Shown here one piece after another: positions 11,678-21,523 of a DNA stretch of 64,000 bases. Origin of the DNA: Prorocentrum cordatum (taxonomy: Eukaryota; Sar; Dinophyceae; Prorocentrales; Prorocentraceae); assembly GCA_963575745.1 (NCBI GenBank), contig CAUYUJ010018058.1, positions 151,654 to 215,653 of the forward strand, read 5' to 3'. Under the pieces are notes generated by a model, which made no database searches, had not been told where the DNA came from, and worked only from the letters and a program-made list of their open reading frames with translations. The translations under genes were made by a program, and so were the position numbers. Within the stretch, counting starts at the first letter, position 1. Each line of letters begins with the position of its first letter.

Positions 11678-11733
11678 TCTGTGCATAGCCAGCGCTGGTG
11701 GGCCTGTTTTCCACCACCACTACCATAATCAGT

Positions 11734-11905
11734 GTTCAGTCTGGCGTGTCCCCTCTACAGGAGGAGTCTTCAAAACTAGTTGTTTTTTTGAAAAAAGTTG
11801 TCGATGGACGATGTTTTGAGTATTGTTTGGTTATGTTTGACGATGTGTTGACTATGTTTTGGTCTTCCTCCAAAATCCGCCTGTAGGAGGACACGCCCGA
11901 CCTAA
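11734..11905. mobile_element. family A element, copy 3
   Basis: Left end CAGTCTGGCGTGTCCCCTCT then ACAGGAGGAGTC; right end CAAAATCCGCCTGTAGGAGG then ACACGCCCGACCTAA. A typical complete copy of about 170 bp. Confidence 0.85.
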
Positions 11906-11917
11906 TTTTAGTTGGAG

Positions 11918-11969
11918 GGGGAAAGGAGGTGGAGGATGAGGAGCAGGAGGAGGAATATGACGATGATGT

Positions 11970-12019
<50 letters not shown>

Positions 12020-12065
12020 GTGATGATGGTGATGATGGTACTGATGGTGATGATGATGATGATGC
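11918..12065. repeat. GGA then GAT triplet tract
   Basis: Starts right after the family A copy; GAT lies on the + strand as in all other GAT tracts of the window. Confidence 0.9.
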
Positions 12066-12718
12066 TTGGCTCCAACAAAAGTTTCCTTGGAAACTCGCAA
12101 CAAAAAAGAAAATGTGTGCACGCCCGTCGGCGAGGTGAATTGTCGTGCGCACATGCTCAGCACTCGCGCGCGCGAGATCCCGAGGCGTTCCCATGGCCAC
12201 AAAATTGTTCCAAGGGGGCCTGAGGCCACAGGCGGTGACGTCCAGACGACCCTGGGATGACGCCGCCCCAAAACTATCCCGCCCATGGTTTCTGGACCGT
12301 CTCAGGCCGACTCGAAGATGGCCAGACGCATGAGCCACGAGTGACGCCGAGATGGCTCGATGGCAACAAGATGGGTCCACGTGCGCCCAGGGTGGCCCAA
12401 GACTGAACACGCGACGGCTGCGCGATCCAAGCATGACCGAGATATGATCTCAAGGTGACCTCAAGTCGGCCCTGACATGCCAGGCATGCTGCATCTCGGA
12501 GATCCGTGAACGACCCGTTCGGCGAGATCCCGCCCGGCCCACCGCAGAACACTACCTTGCTAGGCTTCTACGGGGGTAGGGGGGGATTCGGGCGGGGCGT
12601 CATTTACTTCCGTTGTCATCCGAAAGCTTTCTGACGGCCCTCCGCCGTCTCCCGCCTCGTTGTTCTTCCGTCGGGTTCCACGAACGAGCGATGTGACGAA
12701 AATTCAAGGAACTCTCAT
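12066..12718. other. no gene recognised
   Basis: Ordinary GC-rich sequence with no exon, repeat or RNA gene that I can support. Confidence 0.35.
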
Positions 12719-12721
12719 TGG

Positions 12722-12860
12722 GCCGATGATGATGGTGATTGTGATGCTGCTGATGATGATGGTGCTAATGTTGATGATGATGACGATGATAAGGAGGAGG
12801 AGAAAGAGGAGGAGGAGGAGGAAGACAAAAAGAGGAAGTGGAGGAGGAGGAGGAGGAGCG
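12722..12860. repeat. GAT then GGA tract
   Basis: GAT/GCT triplets pass into GGA triplets; the tract ends a few bases before the next family A element. Confidence 0.85.
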
Positions 12861-12870
12861 CCACTGGCCT

Positions 12871-13030
12871 GAAGTTGGGCAAGTCCCCCAACAGGAGGAA
12901 TACTCAAACGTGAGAAAGACATCGTCTGGGGTCGATGTTGGATATTATTTTCAGATGTGTCTGAGCCGGTTTTGACTACGTGTTAGGTGTCCCCCCAAAA
13001 TCCACCCGTAGGAGGACATGCCCGACCTGA
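12871..13030. mobile_element. family A element, copy 4
   Basis: Left end GAAGTTGGGCAAGTCCCCCA then ACAGGAGGAATAC; right end CAAAATCCACCCGTAGGAGG then ACATGCCCGACCTGA. Confidence 0.8.
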
Positions 13031-13202
13031 CATTGGTCGGGCCCACCCTGGCCCAGGCGCGGCGTCTCCTGCCGCCCTGCCCAAAGCGTGGCCAGGGCGA
13101 CGCACGCGCACCGCTCCTGGGCTCCGGCATGGACCTGGCCAGCGGCGGTGGGTGCGCACACTGCGACCCGCACAGGAAGGGCGAGCGACTCTCCAAGGTC
13201 AG

Positions 13203-13362
13203 GGGGCCACATGCGAACCCTACCCCTACCCCCCACGGCTTCGGAGGGGGAGGGTGGGGTTCACTTCGTGCGGGAGTTCTCGAGCGAAGTGACCGTCCCC
13301 TCCCCCTCAGAAATCGTGGGGGGTAGGGGTAGGGTTCGCATGCGGTCCCCTACCAAGGTTGC
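13203..13362. mobile_element. family O foldback element, copy 1
   Basis: Left arm GGGCCACATGCGAACCCTAC then CCCTACCCCCCACG; right arm is its reverse complement, CGTGGGGGGTAGGGGTAGGG then TTCGCATGCGGTCCC. The second copy is at 28051-28166. AACCCTA in the arms is part of the element, not a telomere array. Confidence 0.85.
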
Positions 13363-13364
13363 CC

Positions 13365-14615
13365 TCCCAGATGTCCAACGCATTGAAAACAAACAGACGG
13401 CGGTCTTTCGCGATGTTCGGCTTCTATAGGGGCCCTCGCCGGGCCCCGAGACCGTGAGAAACGATCCAGGACGAAGGAGCGGTCCCGGGGAAGGGGTCGA
13501 GACTTCCGGGGACCCCGTATGGAAAACAAGTCACGGCATCGGATCTTTGGTCTTGCATCCCTCCCGTTCGGCCCATCCTCGGCCGCTTTCGCTAGCCGCG
13601 CCCCGCCCGCGTGGTGTGGACAGGGCTTTCCGAGGCCTTTCGTCCTTATCGTGCGTCCTTATTCTATGGGTGGACTGGGGCCACATTCCGTCGCCCCACA
13701 CTCCTCCTTCTCTTTTCCTCTCCTAATCCTCCCCCTCCTCCTACTGCTCCTCTTCTTCCTCATCTTCCTCCTCCACCTCCTTGCTCCTCGCTCATCCTCG
13801 CTCCTGCGTCCTGATAGACCTCATCGCCCTGCGCTCCTCCCTTCCGGCGCGTCGCGAAGGCACTCACGGCCGAAGGTCGGGGGGCGACCAGACGGTGCGG
13901 GCGCCACACCGTGAGGCGGTCAGGGGTGACAGGCCGTGACCGAGCGGCTTTGGGGATTCTCCTCCTCCTTCTCCGAGGACTCGTGCGACGGGGGCATCGG
14001 AGGCCCCCAAATCGTGCGGTGACGCACCTTGCGGTGGGGCCTTGTTTCCGGATGCCGAGGTCCGCGCCCGGTCCGTCGCCGCACCGTCTCGGCCCCCTCC
14101 CCCCAGAGGGTTTTGTTGACAGGCATCGGCTTCAGGGCCCGCCCGCAGGAGGGTTTTATGGCGGTCAATGTGTCGTTTGCGAAATAAACGCCCATCTCAG
14201 GTACCGGTGGCAGCACGACAAAGCTCGCCCACCTCTCCCGCATGTCAACGTTGACGAGGAAGCCGTGCCCCCACGCAGAAGCTGGCGTTCATTTCGCAAC
14301 ACGTCGCGCTCCCTTTTGGCGCATTCGTTGGCCAACGTTGAGATGCGGGGCGCGGGGGCGGGGCGCCCTGGCCTGCTAACGAGTGGGCGCCTGTTTCGCA
14401 AACGGCTTTTTCCCCAGGCCGTCAAGTACACGCCTGGGACGGAGACGTCGCTCCCGGGGCGGGGAGTCCAGGCCTCTGGGCCTCCAGGGGCCCGCGTCGT
14501 GAGAGTGCCACGGCGGGCGGCGTTTGGCACGACGCCGATACCGACCGATCCGGCGCGCCAGCTGTACACCATGCCGGTCTATCGCGTCTTCCCCCCGTCC
14601 CTGTTGGACTCGGCG
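13365..14615. other. no gene recognised; short TCC stretch
   Basis: Contains a weak TCC-rich stretch at about 13705-13810. The 241-codon frame over 13911-14636 has no domain I recognise and no biased third position, so I do not call it. Confidence 0.35.
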
Positions 14616-14617
14616 GC

Positions 14618-14811
14618 GGACGAGGGAGGGAAGTGAAAAGGAGAAGGCCTGTTCAGAAGGCGGCGGGACTCCTCCGAAGCCGTCGCGCCTTCTGAGGAGT
14701 GTTTTTTGTCTTCGGGGAAGGCTCAGAAAGCTTTTCAGAAGGCCGTGGGACTTCTGAGCCTTCTGAGAAGGCCCGCCCCTTCTCACTTCCCCCCCCGCTC
14801 GCCGCCTACGG
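14618..14811. mobile_element. family P foldback element, copy 2
   Basis: Matches 1440-1645 along its whole length: GGAAGTGAAAAGGAGAAGGC on the left, GGCCCGCCCCTTCTCACTTC with CCCCCGCTCGCCGCC on the right, and TGTCTTCGGGGAAGGCTCAG in the middle. Confidence 0.8.
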
Positions 14812-14909
14812 ATGTCCGAGGGCTTTTGCTTGCGATGCGTGGCCCCTCGGCTGCGGCCTGCGACCAGTTAGGTTGACACGAGTTGTTGCGTCTCGGTGGC
14901 CTGGAGGTT

Positions 14910-15304
14910 GGCACCAACACCAATATCGGCGGTGTAATTCCACCGAGGGATGATGATCCCGATCTCGGTGATGGTGGCGGAAGTCGGGCTGCCGAGGTGG
15001 CCGGAATATGACCACCAGCGCCGCAGTGTAGGGTCATCGTCCCAGGGTGGAGGCAACCCTTTCTGTTATGATGTTCCAACCTACTTTTAGCCTTGATCTC
15101 CAGAAAGAATCTCGAGCGCCAGAAAAATACCGAAACGCGAGGGTTTTCACGTGTCGGGCCCTGGGAGACACTCGCCCGACACTGTGTCGACACCGTTTCG
15201 ACACTCTTTCGGCACTTGTCCTGGGTGTTCGAGTTTTTTTTTCTGGGATGTGGCCCTCCAGTGCGATGGGAGCAGCATATCACCCCTGTGTTGGTGTTGG
15301 TGCC
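14910..15304. mobile_element. family C element, copy 1, split by a family B element
   Basis: Left end GGCACCAACACCAATATCGG and right end TGTGTTGGTGTTGGTGCC are inverted copies. The body (CCACCGAGGGATGATG, GATCTCGGTGATGG, GGTGGAGGCAACCC) matches the uninterrupted copy at 17412-17584. The match breaks at about 15065 and resumes at about 15281, exactly where family B sits. Confidence 0.75.
15066..15281. mobile_element. family B element, copy 1, nested
   Basis: Ends TTATGATGTTCCAACC and, inverted, GATATGCTGCTCCCATC. The interior reads TCCAGAAAGAATCTCGAGCG, CGGGCCCTGGGAGACACTCG and TCGACACCGTTTCGACACTC. The copy at 24940-25154 is the same sequence in the opposite direction. CCCTTTCTG before it and CCCCTGTG after it may be a diverged target duplication. 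Confidence 0.75.
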
Positions 15305-15449
15305 CAGTCCCAGGCCTCCGGGCCTCCGCCTTGCGCGCCCCGTGGGCCGTCGCTCCTCGTGCGCGTTCGGGCCCGGCCTGGGCCCGTGGTCGGTGGATTT
15401 TCGTTTCCCTGGTCAGGGCCGGGAGGGCGCAGGGTCGGCGCAGCTTCCA

Positions 15450-15940
15450 GCGGGCGACCGCCGATGGTGCCCTGCAGGATCGGGGTCCGAGGCGCTGGCG
15501 GGCTCCTGATGATGTCCTGTGCTCCTGGGGCATCCTGGGAGACTCCTCTTCCTTCGCCTCCTCCTCCTCCTCCTTCGTCTCCTCCTCCTCCTCCTCCTCC
15601 TCCTCCTCCTTCGCATCTTCCTCCTCCTCCTCCTCCTCCTTCGCCTCCTCCTCCTCCTGCTCCTCCTGCTCCTGCTCCAAATACTCCTCCTCCACACATT
15701 CCTCGGGCATCTCGGGGGACTTCAGACCACGAGGTCTCCTCCTCCTCCTCCTTCTCCTCCTCCTTCGCGCTCCAGGTGACCGCTGGTTTCTCATCGGCGA
15801 CCGCCGACTCCAGCAGGATCGAGGTCCGAGGCACCCGCGGGCTCCCGAGGGTATCCGGATTCTCCCGGCATCCCGGGGGACGTCAGGCCACGAGGCCTCC
15901 TCCTTCGCGCTCCGCATGGCCGCACGTTGGTCCTCGGAGC
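15450..15940. repeat. long tandem unit with TCC expansions
   Basis: The order GGCGACCGCCGA, GGATCG.GGTCCGAGGC, GCGGGCTCC, GGCATC..GGGGGAC, CCACGAGG.CTCC recurs about two and a half times. TCC tracts of different length (largest 15540-15670) fill the junctions. Confidence 0.6.
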
Positions 15941-16059
15941 CTTCGGTCTGCTCTGGCAGAAGACGTCGTTGGGGGTGTGCTTCGTTGCCCTCTTCCTCCC
16001 CGCCTCGTTTCCTGACTTTTCTTCCCCTCGCACCGGGGTCCATTCCGATCTGGTCGATG

Positions 16060-16110
16060 TCGATCTCGGCCTCGACGACGACGACGCCGACGGCGATGGC
16101 GACGGCGACG

Positions 16111-16195
<85 letters not shown>

Positions 16196-16200
16196 GGACG
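16060..16200. repeat. GAC triplet tract at an intron end
   Basis: GACGACGAC with GGC interruptions, ending 9 bp before the acceptor of the next kinase exon, in the place where a polypyrimidine tract would be expected. Confidence 0.9.
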
Positions 16201-16209
16201 ACGCGCCAG

Positions 16210-16288
16210 GGACATCCATGCGCTCGGCGTGCTGCACCGGGATGTGAAGCCCGAGAACCTGCTGCTGACGCCTGGCGGCACCCTGAAG
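16210..16288 (+). CDS. Aurora-like protein kinase, catalytic-loop exon
   Basis: This exon carries the kinase active site. After the acceptor CGCCAG|G the frame reads DIHALGVLHRDVKPENLLL followed by TPGGTLK. HRDVKPEN holds the catalytic Asp, Lys and Asn in their family positions, so the residues for phosphoryl transfer are intact here. The first base completes the Arg codon begun in the exon ending at 11406. The exon ends AAG|GC, a GC donor, and joins in phase 0 to the exon at 18975, which begins VADFG as the family requires. A GAC tract precedes it and a TCC tract follows. Best fit is a Ser/Thr kinase (Lys two residues after the Asp). Confidence 0.85.
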
Positions 16289-16321
16289 GCCCCCACGTGC
16301 CCCCGCGGGGAGACAGGGCTC

Positions 16322-16745
16322 GCAGCACCTCCTCCTCCTCCTCCTCCTCCTCCTCCTCCTCCTCCTCCTCCTCCTCCTCCCCACTCCTCCTCCTCCTTCC
16401 TCCTCTCCTCCTCCTCCTCCTCCTCCCTCCTCCTCCTCCTCCTCCTCCCTCCTCCCTCCCCTCCCCTCCTCCTTCCTCCTCCCCCTCCTCCTCCTTCCTC
16501 CTCCTCCTCCTCCTCCTCCCCTCCTTCCTCCCTCCTCCTCCTCCTCCTCCTCTCCTCCTCCTCCCCTCCTCCTCCTCCTTCCTCCCCTCCTCCTCCTCCT
16601 CCTCCTCCTCCTTCTCCTTCTCCTCCTCCCTCCTCCTCCTCCTTCCCTCCTCCTCCCTCCCTCCGTCCCTCCCTGCCTCCCTGCTCCTCCTCTTCCTCCT
16701 CCTCTTCCTCCTCCTCCTCCTCCTGCTCCTCCTCCCTCCTCCCTC
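16322..16745. repeat. TCC triplet tract
   Basis: About 420 bp of TCC with CTC and CCC variants, starting 34 bp after the kinase exon. It is intronic if the gene model is right. Confidence 0.95.
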
Positions 16746-16870
16746 CCCCAAGGCCCGGTACCGGACGCCAGGGGAGGAGCGAAAGCCTAAAGTCGGGGGC
16801 GGCCAAGAGGCGTGAAGATGTTGCAGGCCATGCCGGCGGCGACGCCCGCAGCTTTCCAGGGCTCGTTATC

Positions 16871-17056
16871 GATTCCCCCGATTCGATTCGAATTCGATGG
16901 CCTCCGATTCCGATTCGATTCGACTTCGGGTCCCGATTTGGGCTCCGACATCTCGACGGAGGTCTACCGGCCTGCCGATCTCCGCCGCTTCGATGCCTCC
17001 CGACTTGGCTGCCGATTTCCGCCGATCCGATTCACTTCGATCGCCGATCCGACTCG
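16871..17056. repeat. family F repeat, copy 2
   Basis: Matches 5680-5915: GATTCGATTCGA field, then CCGATTTGGGCTCCGACATC, TACCGGCCTGCCGATCTCCG and TTCGATCGCCGATCC. Confidence 0.7.
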
Positions 17057-17411
17057 TCGATTCGATGCTGGGCTCTCCTGTCTTTCTGCCTCTAACCTCA
17101 CTACGCGCTGCCCTCGATGCGCACGCGTCTCTGGGGGGGGCATCCCGACCCCTAGTGGGGGGGCTCTGTCCCCCATGGGGTGGGCACATGCAGATAGGCT
17201 CTCAGGCACACTCATCCCTTCCACAAGAGGGGGTTGATGGTCAGGGGGGGGGATATTCTGGCGGGGGCCATGATACCTCCCCAGATGTCATGGCGCCTCT
17301 TCTTGTTTCATTACGTCCCCAGCCCCCCCTTGGGCCGCGCACGTGCCGCTGGCCATGATTTGCGCTCCCCCCTCTTGGACGCCCCCGTCTTGGGCGCTCC
17401 GGGTAGAGTAT

Positions 17412-17584
17412 GGTACCAACACCAGGATCGACGGTTGCCTCCACCGAGGGAAGATGCTCTTGATCTCCTGATCTCGGCGACGGAAGTATTACTGGGGCTC
17501 CTGAGGTGGCCCAGAGATGACCCCCCCCACCAGAATCCAGGATCTTCTTCCACTGGTGGAGGCAACCCCTTTGCTGTTGTTCCA
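17412..17584. mobile_element. family C element, copy 2, uninterrupted
   Basis: Left end GGTACCAACACCAGGATCG, body CTCCTGATCTCGGCGACGGA and GGTGGAGGCAACCCCTTTGC, right end TGTTGTTCC. It shows the empty site of the insertion found in the first copy. Confidence 0.7.
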
Positions 17585-17599
17585 GGCCCCCAAGAGGTG

Positions 17600-18460
17600 A
17601 CACATGGGTGGCGAGGGCAACCACAGCGACGACAGGGGAGAGAACAGGGCGGATGAGGCCACTTCCGCGGGCACTGCGGTCCTGGGGGGCAGCAGCGTCC
17701 ACTGGAGGGCCGTGCCGCATCCCTATACTGATTCGATCCGGTCCGACCCTATCGGTCCGAGTCTTCTGATGTCCTTGTCTGTTCGTGGAGGCTTGCCCGC
17801 TTCCAGGCGCGGTCTGGCAGCTGCGCCTCGCCGATCCGAAAGCCGAGCGCGAGCATGGACTGAGGCGCGTGGATTAGCGACGGGTCCCGCCGCTTCCATA
17901 CAGAATCGACGCTTTCCGTCGCCACAGTAGGCAGCTCCAGCTTCATATTTCGGGGAGTAGGTTCCCCGATTCGTGGTTCTGGCGCCCACATGCCAAATCC
18001 ACGGATCCGTAATCCATGTTCGCGTGTGCGCGACTCTCCGGGGAGACGAAAGACTCGAGCTTGTCGCGTCTCGAGTTTGCCTTCGCTTTTGGCCGTCCTG
18101 GCACGAACGTTGACGGTCCAGTTGTGCGTCAAGCTCCAGGTTTTGTCCAGATTTTTTTGACCAGCAGTAAACTTATCCCTACCTCAAGGTTGGTTTCCCC
18201 ATCAGTTTCTGAGGGCACATCCCTGAGATGTCATCGCCTTGGGGTTGGCAATCTTAGGGAGAGGATTAGTCCAGCACAGTACAATACAGTACAGTACAGA
18301 AACCATACGCCGGTACGGCGCGTCGGCAGATGGATTCCTTTGAACCCGTAAAGACACGAGATGGATTTGTGTCAGCAATTTCGCATGGAAATCGAGTGCG
18401 CTGGGAACTGCAACAAGAGGAGTAGGAGAAGCAAATAAGCAACTTATACCTGCTGATCTT
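17600..18460. other. no gene recognised
   Basis: Ordinary sequence, with a small GTACAGTACA repeat at about 18275-18298. No exon can be supported. Confidence 0.35.
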
Positions 18461-18694
18461 GCAAGAAGAGGAAGAGGAGGTGGAGGAGAAGGAGGAGGAG
18501 GAGGGATCAGCTCGAGGCTGGTTAGTTATGTCCCGACGGTTCCGTCTGGCCAGTTCGAGTCCTTCCCAAATTTGAGTCCTTCGCCTTGGGCTTGACGATT
18601 TCGGAGGAGAGGGATCAGTGCGAGGCTGGTCAATTTTGTTCGATGGTTCCGCCAGGTGCACCTTCGTGCCCCGCTTGGCGCTTGGGCACAAGAG

Positions 18695-18862
18695 GTGCAC
18701 CTCCTCCTCCTCCTCCTCCTCTTTCTCCTCCTCGTCCTCCTCGTCCTCCTCCTCCTCCTCTTCCTCCTTCTCCTCCTCTTTCTCCTCCTCCTCCTCGTCC
18801 TCCTCCTCCTCGTCCTCCTCCTCCTCCTCCTCCTCCTCCTCCTCCTCCTCCTCTTCCTCCCT
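18695..18862. repeat. TCC triplet tract before a kinase exon
   Basis: TCC with CTC and CGT variants; ends about 110 bp before the acceptor at 18974. A smaller GGA patch lies at 18465-18510. Confidence 0.93.
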
Positions 18863-18974
18863 CAAAACTTGAGTCCTGCGTCTCCCCGATTCTCCGCGCG
18901 CGCCGCCAGGGGCTCCTCCCGCGGACGCCGTCGCCGCTGCCGCCCCCCGCTCTCGAGAGCTGCTGCCCCCGCAG

Positions 18975-19029
18975 GTGGCCGACTTCGGCTGGTGCGCCTA
19001 CATCAGGGACTCGCCCTGCACTCTGGCAG
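18975..19029 (+). CDS. Aurora-like protein kinase, DFG exon
   Basis: The acceptor CCCCCGCAG is followed in phase 0 by VADFGWCAYIRDSPCTLA and then one base of a split Gly codon. DFG holds the magnesium-binding Asp. Trp directly after DFG is typical of Aurora kinases and uncommon elsewhere, which is why I call the protein Aurora-like. Pro-Cys-Thr-Leu-Ala-Gly occupies the activation-loop end, with a Thr where Aurora kinases are phosphorylated. The donor is GC (GCAG|GCGC). The next exon supplies GC ACG and restores AGTFQYMAPE. A foldback element (family G) begins only about 15 bp after the donor. Confidence 0.85.
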
Positions 19030-19043
19030 GCGCGCTGGGGTCA

Positions 19044-19251
19044 GGGGCAACGATGGGGGGGGGATGGGCATTGGGGGGGATGCATCGACACGCAATCGCC
19101 CACTGATCGCCGATGGGGGCCCGATAGCCCCAACCTGCCCAGCAAGGTGCGGATTCACTCTCAGGGGCCTACCGCCGATCTATTGGCGATGCTTCGCCGA
19201 TTCCAGGTCCATGCACCCCCCCTATGCCAGTCCCCCCAATCGTTGCCCCCC
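19044..19251. mobile_element. family G foldback element, copy 1
   Basis: Inverted ends of about 45 bp: GGGGCAACGATGGGGGGGGG with GGCATTGGGGGGGATGCATC on the left, mirrored at 19205-19251. The interior has CGCCGATCTATTGGCGATGC. A second copy is at 43620-43829. It lies immediately inside the intron after the DFG exon. Confidence 0.85.
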
Positions 19252-19279
19252 AAAAGAAAAACAACTGCATAAACGTACA

Positions 19280-19325
19280 CTTGTGGCGCTCCGCGCGGAT
19301 TTCTTGGATCCGCGCTGGGCCGGGC
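19280..19325. mobile_element. half copy of family D
   Basis: One arm only: GCGCTCCGCGCGGATTTCTT then GGATCCGCGCTGG. Confidence 0.55.
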
Positions 19326-19329
19326 CCCC

Positions 19330-19610
19330 CTCTTGGGCGTTTTGGGGTGGTCTTGGGGGCCTGTTGGGCGGTCTTGGAGCGTTGGAAAGCCGAACAGGCG
19401 AGAACGCCGAACTTCAAAGATCTGCGGGAGATCAATGATGTGTGCCTCTTGGGGCCCTCTTGGGAGGCCTCTTGGAGGCCTCTGGAGGCGTCTTGGAGGC
19501 CTCTTGGGCCATCTTGAGGCCATCTGAGGCGTCTTGGAACGATCCTTCGGCGACTCGGGGCCCTCTCGGACCGTCTTGGGGGCCTCGTGAGGCCTTCTTG
19601 GCCAGAGGGC
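19330..19610. repeat. GGCCTCTTGGGG-type repeat (family Q)
   Basis: Loose tandem copies of CTTGGAGGCCTCTTGG and GGCCATCTTGAGG with a period near 20 bp. Similar fields occur at 25895-25960, 31660-31925, 32190-32300, 36780-37460 and 56270-56405. Confidence 0.75.
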
Positions 19611-19804
19611 ACGCGACAAGCCCTGCCAAAGTTGGCAATCCGGGGCCCGGGCCCCTCAGGAGCTCCCTAGGAATGAGGACTGAGGCTCAGAGGATGAGGC
19701 AAATTGCTTGAGGACTCGGACACGCCCACTCCGTGCCCAGAGGCACGGTGGCGGACACGGTATACTCATCTCGTCGAATAATGCACGTTTGCGCACGCAA
19801 GCAA

Positions 19805-19922
19805 TTTCGGAGGTATGCGAGGATTTCTTGGATCGGTGTTGGACCCCTCTGACTGCGCCTCCGCGCCAATGCAGAGGGGTCAGGGTCCAGCGCCCATCCA
19901 AGACATTCGCGAGGACCTCTAG
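19805..19922. mobile_element. family D foldback element, copy 2
   Basis: Left arm GCGAGGATTTCTTGGATCGG then TGTTGGACCCCTCTG; right arm CAGAGGGGTCAGGGTCCAGC then GCCCATCCAAGACATTCGCG. The arms are reverse complements with a short loop. Confidence 0.8.
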
Positions 19923-19974
19923 AAGTCCATGTGTACACCGATGCTTCTTGTTCTATCTTCACTCCAAGGAGGAC

Positions 19975-20176
19975 GTTGAGAAGGAGAAGGAGGAGGAGGA
20001 GGGGGAGGGGGAGTGGGAGGAGGAGGGGAGGGGGAGGGGAGGAGGAGGGGAGGGTGAGGAGAGGAGGAGGAGGAGGAGGAGGAGGAGGAGGAGGAGGAGG
20101 AGGAGGAGATTGATGGGAGAGGAGGAGGAGGAGGAGGAGGAGGAGGAGAGGATGATGATGATGATGATGATGATGC

Positions 20177-20226
<50 letters not shown>

Positions 20227-20236
20227 CTGATGATGC

Positions 20237-20283
<47 letters not shown>

Positions 20284-20430
20284 CTGATGATGATGATGAT
20301 GATGATCTGCTGCTGCTGCTGCTGCTGATGATGATCATGATGATGCTGATGATGATGATGATGATGCTGCTGCTGAGGAGGAGGAGGAGGAGGAGGAGGA
20401 GGAGGAGGAGGAGGAGGGAAGAGGAGGAGG
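19975..20430. repeat. GGA, GAT and GCT tracts before a kinase exon
   Basis: GGA to about 20155, then GAT to about 20335 with a GCT block at 20309-20325, then GGA again to 20430. It ends 34 bp before the acceptor at 20464. Confidence 0.95.
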
Positions 20431-20464
20431 AGGAGCGGACCCCTCCTCTCCCCCCCTGCGCGAG

Positions 20465-20534
20465 GCACGTTCCAGTACATGGCCCCAGAGATCCTAGAGC
20501 AGCGGGCCGTGCAGACGGAGGCCGTGGACGTGTG
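20465..20534 (+). CDS. Aurora-like protein kinase, APE exon
   Basis: The frame after CGCGAG reads (G)TFQYMAPEILEQRAVQTEAV followed by DVW. It covers the P+1 loop with the APE motif and the start of alpha-F with the conserved DVW, so the Asp that braces the catalytic loop is present. The first two bases complete the Gly begun in the exon ending at 19029. The donor is unusual: to keep the Trp-Ser reading into the exon at 22794 the intron must begin GA (GTGTG|GAGCCC). GA-AG introns are known from dinoflagellates. The intron to the next exon is about 2.3 kb. Confidence 0.85.
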
Positions 20535-20591
20535 GAGCCCGCCCCCTGCCCTGGGGAGGGGAGGAGGGACGAGGAGTAGGGACGAGGGAGT

Positions 20592-20960
20592 CTTGGCGGC
20601 GAGCCCCCTCTGTTCCTTCGGACCTCCCGGACCCACTTGGACAAAAAGGAGGGGCTCCGTTCCTCATGTTTGTCGTTCCTTAGGTCAGGCCGACTACGGT
20701 GCTTCTCGACGCCTTCCTGCTTTCTGTCTCTACCCACTTCTGCTGCCTCTTTGCCGTGCCTTTGGTTTGCACGCCGTTCTGCTGCCTCTTTGGCGGCAAG
20801 CCCCCCTGGTGTTCCTTCGGACCTAGCGGACCCACTTGGACGAAAGGAGGGTCTCCGTGCCTCACGTTTGTCGTTCCTCGGGTCAGGCCGACTGCTGTGC
20901 TTCTCGGCGCCTTCCTGCTTTCTGTCTCTGCCCACTTCTTCCGACCGATGGGTGCTCGCA
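20592..20960. repeat. two-copy tandem repeat (family K)
   Basis: The block GTTCCTTCGGACC, GGACCCACTTGGAC, TTGTCGTTCCT, GGTCAGGCCGACT, GCCTTCCTGCTTTCTGTCTC occurs twice in direct order, about 200 bp apart. A diverged relative is seen at 45455-45600. Confidence 0.7.
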
Positions 20961-21119
20961 GCCCTCCTCCGCGCGGCGCGCTGCGCGGGGGGCGGCCCCA
21001 GGCAGGCCGCCGCGCTGGTGAGGCCGCCGCGCCCTCGTGCGCAGGGCTCCTCTTTTGGCGCTGACCTGGAGCGCTGCGCCAGCTCGGGGCGCAGCGTCGG
21101 CGGGGGGGGAGGATTAGGA

Positions 21120-21351
21120 TATCAAGCAGTGGCGAAGCGTCCTGGCTCGCCTATAGCCCTACCAAGCAATGTTCTAAGAACCTTTCGTGGTTTTCGCGAA
21201 GTGGTCTTAGAACCTTTCTGGCTGGGACTGTCTTGTTCTAACACATCGGGTTTATGTTCTAAGAACATTGTTTTTGTTATTAGAATATTTTTAAGTTCTA
21301 AGAACATGTCGTGGTAGGACCATAGAAATGCCGGGACGGTCTGTCCCTGCT
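21120..21351. mobile_element. family J element, copy 2
   Basis: Starts TCAAGCAGTGGCGAAGCGTC and ends ATGCCGGGACGGTC, with ATGTTCTAAGAACATTG and further GTTCTAAGAAC palindromes in between. Aligns over its full length with 11432-11677. Confidence 0.8.
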
Positions 21352-21361
21352 CAAGGATAGG

Positions 21362-21521
21362 CTTAAGTCGGGCATGTCCCTCTCCAGGGGGAATCCAGAA
21401 GAAATGGTCCCAAAAGCAGTCTGGGGACGCTGTTTCGACTATTGTTAAACCGTTTCGGTGTCTTTTGGGATTATTTCTTGATTTTCTGTCCCACATCCGC
21501 CTGTAGGAGGACACGCCTGAG
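21362..21521. mobile_element. family A element, copy 5
   Basis: Left end CTTAAGTCGGGCATGTCCCT, right end CCACATCCGCCTGTAGGAGG then ACACGCCTGAG. It starts 10 bp after the family J copy. Confidence 0.85.
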
Positions 21522-21523
21522 TG

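Noticed and set aside
13203-13362. Telomere-like AACCCTA strings
   Set aside because: Single copies within the arms of family O, mirrored in the same element at 28051; not an array.
13911-14636. 241-codon frame
   Set aside because: No domain, no steady third-position bias, and its end runs into family P.
15147-16751. 534-codon reverse frame and 554-codon forward frame over the same place
   Set aside because: Both are driven by TCC/GGA tracts and family B; they overlap each other, and only the 26-codon kinase exon has family motifs.
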